Shown: positions 22,503-26,227 of the stretch, piece after piece
How positions within the stretch are numbered: position 1 is the first letter of the stretch
Layout of the letters: each line of letters starts with the position of its first letter
Assembly: GCA_002399975.1 (NCBI GenBank)
Contig: DHER01000118.1
Location: forward strand, 1-26,227
From: Firmicutes bacterium UBA4845
GTDB lineage: Bacteria; Bacillota; Clostridia; Tissierellales; Sedimentibacteraceae
Direction: 5' to 3'
Length of the DNA stretch: 26,227 nucleotides
Notes under the pieces: generated by a model
Told to the model about the DNA's origin: nothing
What the model saw: only the letters and a program-made list of their open reading frames with translations
The model's database searches: none
Translations under genes and position numbers: made by a program

Positions 22503-23825
22503 ATGGGATTAATTATGAATATGTTTGAAATGCAATATGAGAATTTCATAGAAAAAAACGGTCCTTTAGCTCAGCGCATGCGTCCCAAAAGCCTCAGCGA
22601 TTTTGTAGGACAGGATCATATAATAGGTGAGGGTAAGATACTAAGCAGAGCTATAGCAGCTGATAAGCTTTCATCGGCTATATTTTACGGTCCTCCCGGA
22701 ACCGGTAAAACTACCTTGGCGAGAATTATTGCTGAAAATACTCACAATAACTTTACTACGCTGAGCGCAGTAACCGCCGGTATAAAAGATATAAAAGGAA
22801 AAATAAAAAATGCGGTGGATGAATTATCTATTTACAATAAAAGGACTATACTTTTTATAGACGAAATTCACAGATTCAACAAGGCTCAGCAAGATGCGCT
22901 GCTTCCTTATGTGGAGAATGGTACTGTGATATTGATAGGAGCTACTACCGAAAATCCATATTTTGAGGTAAACAGCGCATTAATATCCCGTTCGCTTATA
23001 TTCGAATTTAAAAAAATATCAGATGAGGATATTAAAAAGGTTGTAACAAGAGCTTTGAAAGATACAGACAGAGGATACGGTGCAAAAAATATAGAGATTG
23101 ATGAAGATGCTTTGAATCATATAGTGGAAAACTCCAACGGCGACATAAGAAAAGCCCTGAATGCTTTGGAACTTGGAGTTGAAACTACTAAAGAAACGAA
23201 CAATAAAATAAAAATCGACTTAAACACAGCTGTTGAATGCATCCAGAAGAAAAAGCTTAATTATGACAAAAACGGAGACAACCATTATGATACTATTTCC
23301 GCATTCATTAAAAGTATGAGAGGAACTGATCCTGATGCTGCAGTTTTTTGGCTGGCTAAAATGATTAAGTCGGGAGAAGACCCGAAGTTTATAGCAAGAA
23401 GAATAATCATATGCGCATCCGAGGATGTTGGAAATGCAGATCCGAGAGCTCTTGAAGTTGCCGTCAATGCTTTTAAAGCAGTTGAAATAGTAGGATTTCC
23501 CGAAGGCCGCATAATTTTGGCTCAGGCTGCCATTTATGTTGCGTGCGCTCCAAAGAGCAATGCGTCATATTTAGCAATTGAGAAGGCTATGGATGCTGTT
23601 GAAAAAAATTCCTTGAAGGTACCTATCTATTTGATGGACGGCAGCTATAAAGGAGCAGAGAAGCTTGGAAGAGGAGTTGGTTATAAATATCCTCATGACT
23701 ATGACAAGTTTTATGTTAAACAAAATTATCTTCCGGAAACTTTAAAAGACGCAAATTTTTATAAACCCAAAGAGTCAGGTTACGAAGGAAGGATCAAAAA
23801 ATTTCTGAAATACCTGAAAAACTGA
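22503..23825 (+). CDS. rarA: Replication-associated recombination ATPase RarA (MgsA)
   Basis: RarA is an AAA+ ATPase related to clamp loaders that acts at stalled replication forks. After a short N-terminus come the family segment LAQRMRPKSLSDFVGQ, Walker A GPPGTGKT (63-70), Walker B LFIDEIHRF (117-125), sensor motifs (GATTENPYFEVNSAL), and the C-terminal tetramerisation domain with GTDPDAAVFWLAKM and YPHDY. Its 440 residues are normal. The start is uncertain: ATG 22503, or ATG 22515 with GGGA at 22505-22508; both ribosome sites are weak. It begins 14 bp after the RseC-like gene. The rarA-Rrf2-desulfurase neighbourhood parallels B. subtilis. Confidence 0.95.
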   Translation: MGLIMNMFEMQYENFIEKNGPLAQRMRPKSLSDFVGQDHIIGEGKILSRAIAADKLSSAIFYGPPGTGKTTLARIIAENTHNNFTTLSAVTAGIKDIKGKIKNAVDELSIYNKRTILFIDEIHRFNKAQQDALLPYVENGTVILIGATTENPYFEVNSALISRSLIFEFKKISDEDIKKVVTRALKDTDRGYGAKNIEIDEDALNHIVENSNGDIRKALNALELGVETTKETNNKIKIDLNTAVECIQKKKLNYDKNGDNHYDTISAFIKSMRGTDPDAAVFWLAKMIKSGEDPKFIARRIIICASEDVGNADPRALEVAVNAFKAVEIVGFPEGRIILAQAAIYVACAPKSNASYLAIEKAMDAVEKNSLKVPIYLMDGSYKGAEKLGRGVGYKYPHDYDKFYVKQNYLPETLKDANFYKPKESGYEGRIKKFLKYLKN

Positions 23826-23841
23826 AGATTAAGGTGGGACT

Positions 23842-24351
23842 ATGAATTATAGATTATCTAATTCCAATATAACAGACTTAAACGTTGCCGATGTTTTAGG
23901 CAAAAAAATAAATTTTGACAGTTTAGACAAAAATCAGGAATACGACATATCTGCGGAATTTTATAATAAAGACCTGAGAGAGGAAATGTTGAATGAAAGT
24001 GTAGCTTATGAAATCAAAAGGAAACATTATGCGTTCATAAAAACCGTAAGGGATTTGTTTGAGAGAAATAGTTTAAAAATAAATAAATTTTACCTTATGG
24101 GGACAGTTATTGATTTGGATCAAAATGAAATTAATATTTCTCTTTTAAAATCAAACTATGACAAAAAAAGTAATACAATTTGGCCTTGTAAAGAAATATT
24201 TATATTTGAGGAAAGCAAAAATAAACTGGACAGCCTGTTGATTAACGACCAAATATCTGAAGAGGATTATGAATCTAATTTAGAGCTTTTGAAAGATGAA
24301 TTGAATATTTACGAAAACGAAGATGAACACGAACACAGATATATAAATTAA
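23842..24351 (+). CDS. Uncharacterised acidic protein with a SHOCT-like C-terminal motif
   Basis: This 169-residue soluble protein was not recognised. No signal peptide or membrane segment is visible. It has a charged N-terminal half with a helical stretch (45-78), a beta-like core (82-123, FYLMGTVIDLDQNEINISLL), a single cysteine at 116, and a C-terminal segment (127-153, NKLDSLLINDQISEEDYESNLELLKDE). That segment resembles the SHOCT oligomerisation motif (L..L...G.I.eeEy...K..LL), though the usual Gly is Asp. The extreme end is acidic with DEHEH (161-165), perhaps metal-binding. The start follows AAGGTGGG. It lies 16 bp after rarA and is probably cotranscribed. No function can be assigned. 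Confidence 0.75.
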   Translation: MNYRLSNSNITDLNVADVLGKKINFDSLDKNQEYDISAEFYNKDLREEMLNESVAYEIKRKHYAFIKTVRDLFERNSLKINKFYLMGTVIDLDQNEINISLLKSNYDKKSNTIWPCKEIFIFEESKNKLDSLLINDQISEEDYESNLELLKDELNIYENEDEHEHRYIN

Positions 24352-24369
24352 TGTTATTTCTCCTGGGAA

Positions 24370-24411
24370 TGAACCTTATGCGATTTTGTTAATAAAATAA
24401 TATAAGGTCAG
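24370..24411 (+). repeat. Hairpin upstream of the DUF3343 gene
   Basis: ACCTTAT and ATAAGGT can pair, with an inner ATTTT/AAAAT pairing. No T-run follows, so it is not an intrinsic terminator. It stands just before the AAAGGAGG of the next gene. Confidence 0.3.
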
Positions 24412-24429
24412 AACAAAAGGAGGAATTGT

Positions 24430-24693
24430 ATGGAGCTTTATATTATAACTTTTAAGCAGGGAAATTACGCCGTTGCAGCATTTAATAAGCTGCAGGGTTA
24501 TGGTGTGAGAAACATAAGGCTTTCTCCAACTCCCTTTAGTATAAAAAGCGAATGCGATATGTGCATAAAGGCATATGGCAGAAATACATTAGATATTGTA
24601 TTGAACGAGTGCAGGGGAAGATATCCTGTAGGCAATGCATACGTTGAAGCCAACGATAGAGGAAAAACTGTATATAAGCTTATAAACTGGTAG
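24430..24693 (+). CDS. DUF3343 (putative Se/S carrier-like) protein
   Basis: This 87-residue single-domain protein resembles PF11823 (DUF3343, putative Se/S carrier-like). It opens with the ITF strand (LYIITFKQGNYAVAAFNKL), then SPTPFSIKSECDMCIKAYG with Cys42 and Cys45, the conserved cysteine region, and Cys61. Such proteins occur near cysteine desulfurases or selenium-trafficking genes. Here an IscR-type regulator and a cysteine desulfurase follow within about 570 bp, behind a terminator. A sulfur or selenium relay is plausible but unproven. The gene follows AAAGGAGG and ends 7 bp before the terminator. Confidence 0.75.
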   Translation: MELYIITFKQGNYAVAAFNKLQGYGVRNIRLSPTPFSIKSECDMCIKAYGRNTLDIVLNECRGRYPVGNAYVEANDRGKTVYKLINW

Positions 24694-24700
24694 TTTTATA

Positions 24701-24726
24701 AAACAAAGCCTAGGCTTTGTTTTTTG
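24701..24726 (+). terminator. Terminator after the DUF3343 gene
   Basis: AAACAAAGCC and GGCTTTGTTT are perfect 10-bp arms around TA and merge into a run of T. It isolates the iscR transcript from upstream genes. Confidence 0.85.
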
Positions 24727-24760
24727 TTTGACTGAAAAAACATTTTTTTTAATTTTATTG

Positions 24761-24789
24761 TTGACAATTTTAGTAGGGTATAGTAGTAT
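24761..24789 (+). promoter_or_regulatory. iscR promoter
   Basis: TTGACA (24761-24766), a 17-nt spacer and TAGTAT (24784-24789) precede iscR. The operator-like repeat overlaps the spacer, the -10 and the start site. Confidence 0.75.
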
Positions 24790-24804
24790 AAATTATACCC
24801 TACT
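24772..24804. promoter_or_regulatory. Operator-like inverted repeat over the iscR promoter
   Basis: Perfect 11-bp arms AGTAGGGTATA (24772-24782) and TATACCCTACT (24794-24804) are separated by 11 bp. They flank the -10 box. The position suits repression, most simply autoregulation by the IscR-type protein encoded just downstream. Confidence 0.7.
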
Positions 24805-24835
24805 GAATTAGTTGGGATTGAAAAGGAGGACAGTT

Positions 24836-25267
24836 ATGATTTTATCCACAAAGGGAAGATATGGATTGAAGGCAATATTTGAACTTGCATTAAACTATGG
24901 TTCGGGACCTGTTCCTCTAAAAAAAGTATCGAATAAATATGATATATCAGAAAGCTATTTGGAGCAACTTTTTACCAAGCTTAAAAAAAGAGGCTATATT
25001 GGTACGGCAAGAGGCCCTCAGGGAGGTTACTACCTTGCCAGAAGTCCTGAAGAAATAACCGTGGGAATGGTTCTGAGGACTCTTGAAGGCGACATGACAC
25101 CTTCCGAATGCATAAATAAAGATATATGTTCAAGAGAGTCTGTTTGTGCCACAAGAGTAATATGGGAGAAAATAGAAAAAAGCATAAACGATGTTATTGA
25201 TAATATAACTTTAGCGGATATGCAGGAAGAACAGAAAAATATTTTAGCGGAGGGAAACAATGAGTAG
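24836..25267 (+). CDS. iscR: IscR-type Rrf2-family [2Fe-2S] regulator
   Basis: This 143-residue Rrf2 regulator has an N-terminal winged helix (MILSTKGRYGLKAIFELA; recognition helix near 38-50, with Glu43) and a cluster motif Cys92-x5-Cys98-x5-Cys104, at the same positions as E. coli IscR. The fourth E. coli ligand, His107, is Arg here, so cluster ligation may differ. ATG 24836 is chosen because AAGGAGGA ends 6 nt before it; an upstream TTG at 24812 has no ribosome site. The gene overlaps the desulfurase by 8 nt. By position it corresponds to cymR of B. subtilis, but CymR lacks this cysteine triad, which favours Fe-S sensing. Confidence 0.92.
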   Translation: MILSTKGRYGLKAIFELALNYGSGPVPLKKVSNKYDISESYLEQLFTKLKKRGYIGTARGPQGGYYLARSPEEITVGMVLRTLEGDMTPSECINKDICSRESVCATRVIWEKIEKSINDVIDNITLADMQEEQKNILAEGNNE

Positions 25268-26227
25268 GAAATTATATTTGGATAATGCTGCAACAACAAG
25301 GGTTAAAAGAGAAGTAAAAGATGAAATGGACAAATATTTTGATGAATTTTACGGCAACCCTTCATCTCAGTTGTATGAACTTGGAAGGAAATCAAAAGAA
25401 GCTGTGGAAAAAGCAAGAAAAACTGTTGCCGATTTTATCAATGCGGACGAAAAAGAGATTTATTTTACCGCAGGCGGTTCTGAATCAGATAACTGGGCAT
25501 TAAAGGGAACTGCATTTGCCAATTTGAATAAAGGAAAAAATCATATAATTACCACAAAAATAGAACATCATGCAATACTGCATACATGCGAGTACTTAGA
25601 AAAATTCGGCATAGAAACAACATATTTGAATGTTGATAAATATGGAATGGTTGATTTGGAAGAATTAAAACAGGCAATCAGACCCGAGACGATGATTATA
25701 TCTGTTATGTTTGCAAATAACGAAATAGGAACTATCCAGCCTATAGAACAAATAGGAGAAATTGCCCGAGAACACGGAATTACATTTCACGTTGATGCTG
25801 TTCAGGCACTGGGAAGCGTAAAAATAGACGTTAAAAAGCAGCATATAGACCTACTGTCTATGTCAGCACACAAAATAGGAGGCCCTAAGGGTGTTGGCGG
25901 CATGTTTATAAGAAAGGGCGTTAAAATAGACAACCTTATTCACGGCGGCGGACAGGAAAGAGGCAGAAGAGCCGGAACCGAAGGGGTTCAAAATATTGTA
26001 GGATTCGGTAAAGCCGTGGAAATTGCCAAAAGAGATTTTGACTACCATGTAAAGAGACTTACATTTTTAAGGAATAAGCTTATTGGCGGAATTAAAAACA
26101 ATATACCTGACGTTGTGCTCAACGGCCATCCTACAAAAAGACTTCCTAACAATGTTAATTTTTCATTTAAATATATTGAAGGGGAATCAATCCTGTTGCT
26201 GTTGGATATGGAAGGAATTGCAGCATC
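25260..26227 (+). CDS. Cysteine desulfurase, NifS/IscS type (cut by window end)
   Basis: This PLP enzyme takes sulfur from cysteine for Fe-S clusters and thio-modified tRNA. It is the first 322 codons of about 385-400. It begins MSRKLYLDNAATT with ATG 25260, overlapping the iscR stop (ATGAGTAG). Cofactor residues match IscS: His104 in EHH, Asp179 and Gln182 in HVDAVQ, and Schiff-base Lys205 in SAHKIGGPKG. The GGGQERGRRAGTE segment follows. The sequence ends at GIAA, just before the expected loop with the catalytic cysteine, so that residue cannot be checked. Coupling with IscR suggests a NifS/IscS for Fe-S assembly, perhaps followed by a NifU-like scaffold or mnmA outside the window. Confidence 0.95.
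   Translation, partial: MSRKLYLDNAATTRVKREVKDEMDKYFDEFYGNPSSQLYELGRKSKEAVEKARKTVADFINADEKEIYFTAGGSESDNWALKGTAFANLNKGKNHIITTKIEHHAILHTCEYLEKFGIETTYLNVDKYGMVDLEELKQAIRPETMIISVMFANNEIGTIQPIEQIGEIAREHGITFHVDAVQALGSVKIDVKKQHIDLLSMSAHKIGGPKGVGGMFIRKGVKIDNLIHGGGQERGRRAGTEGVQNIVGFGKAVEIAKRDFDYHVKRLTFLRNKLIGGIKNNIPDVVLNGHPTKRLPNNVNFSFKYIEGESILLLLDMEGIAA

Noticed and set aside
25321..25503. 60-codon open frame inside the cysteine desulfurase gene
   Set aside because: The overlapping frame from 25260 encodes an unbroken desulfurase with all cofactor residues.
1..26227. tRNA or rRNA genes, CRISPR arrays, insertion sequences or attachment sites
   Set aside because: No tRNA T-arm or cloverleaf, no regularly spaced direct repeats and no transposase or integrase motifs were seen on reading both strands.

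Overview
The window is AT-rich DNA from an anaerobic, low-GC Firmicute of the Clostridia/Tissierellia type; a Sedimentibacter-like organism would fit, but the genus is inference. The evidence is the tRNA-sensing T-box leaders, the SCIFF ranthipeptide pair, HemZ, a spore-cortex-type PdaA, strong AGGAGG ribosome sites, and the order recJ-apt-relA-dtd-MBL-hemZ...aspS...rarA...Rrf2 regulator-cysteine desulfurase. That order parallels the Bacillus subtilis recJ-apt-relA-dtd...hisS-aspS...rarA-cymR-iscS-like segment. No transposon, phage gene, CRISPR array, tRNA or rRNA was recognised. All recognisable genes look intact except the desulfurase, which is cut by the window edge.

Layout. (1) 1-1,900: mntP on the minus strand behind a yybP-ykoY-type Mn2+ riboswitch, divergent from an Mrp/NBP35-type Fe-S P-loop ATPase. 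(2) 1,900-5,600: leucine T-box and leuS, then a DUF4397 protein. (3) 5,582-6,336: a 755-bp gene-free region with a long inverted repeat and a close match to a sigma-54 promoter, leading to an NhaC-family antiporter. (4) 8,000-10,700: a DtxR-family regulator with a DtxR-like box in its own leader, divergent from a TIGR04086-type membrane protein, the six-cysteine SCIFF precursor scfA and its radical SAM maturase scfB. A strong terminator separates scfA from scfB. (5) 10,791-18,573: LapA-like coiled-coil membrane protein, recJ, apt, relA, dtd, MBL hydrolase and hemZ, mostly packed head to tail. (6) 18,641-19,880: small CPHC thioredoxin-fold protein and PdaA-like deacetylase. (7) 19,990-24,700: aspartate T-box and aspS, RseC-like protein, rarA, an unrecognised 169-aa protein and a DUF3343 protein. 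(8) 24,760-end: IscR-type regulator with an operator-like inverted repeat over its promoter, overlapping the cysteine desulfurase gene.

The genes mix housekeeping functions (aminoacyl-tRNA synthetases, D-aminoacyl-tRNA proofreading, stringent response, recombination) with metal, iron-sulfur and thiol biology: Mn2+ export, Mrp carrier, DtxR regulator, SCIFF, RseC-like protein, IscR and desulfurase. The closest thing to an incompletely understood system is the SCIFF locus. It is a known ranthipeptide family, conserved in Clostridia, whose biological role is not settled. Here it sits next to a DtxR-type metal regulator. Two less explained signals are the sigma-54-like promoter before the antiporter and the 169-aa protein.
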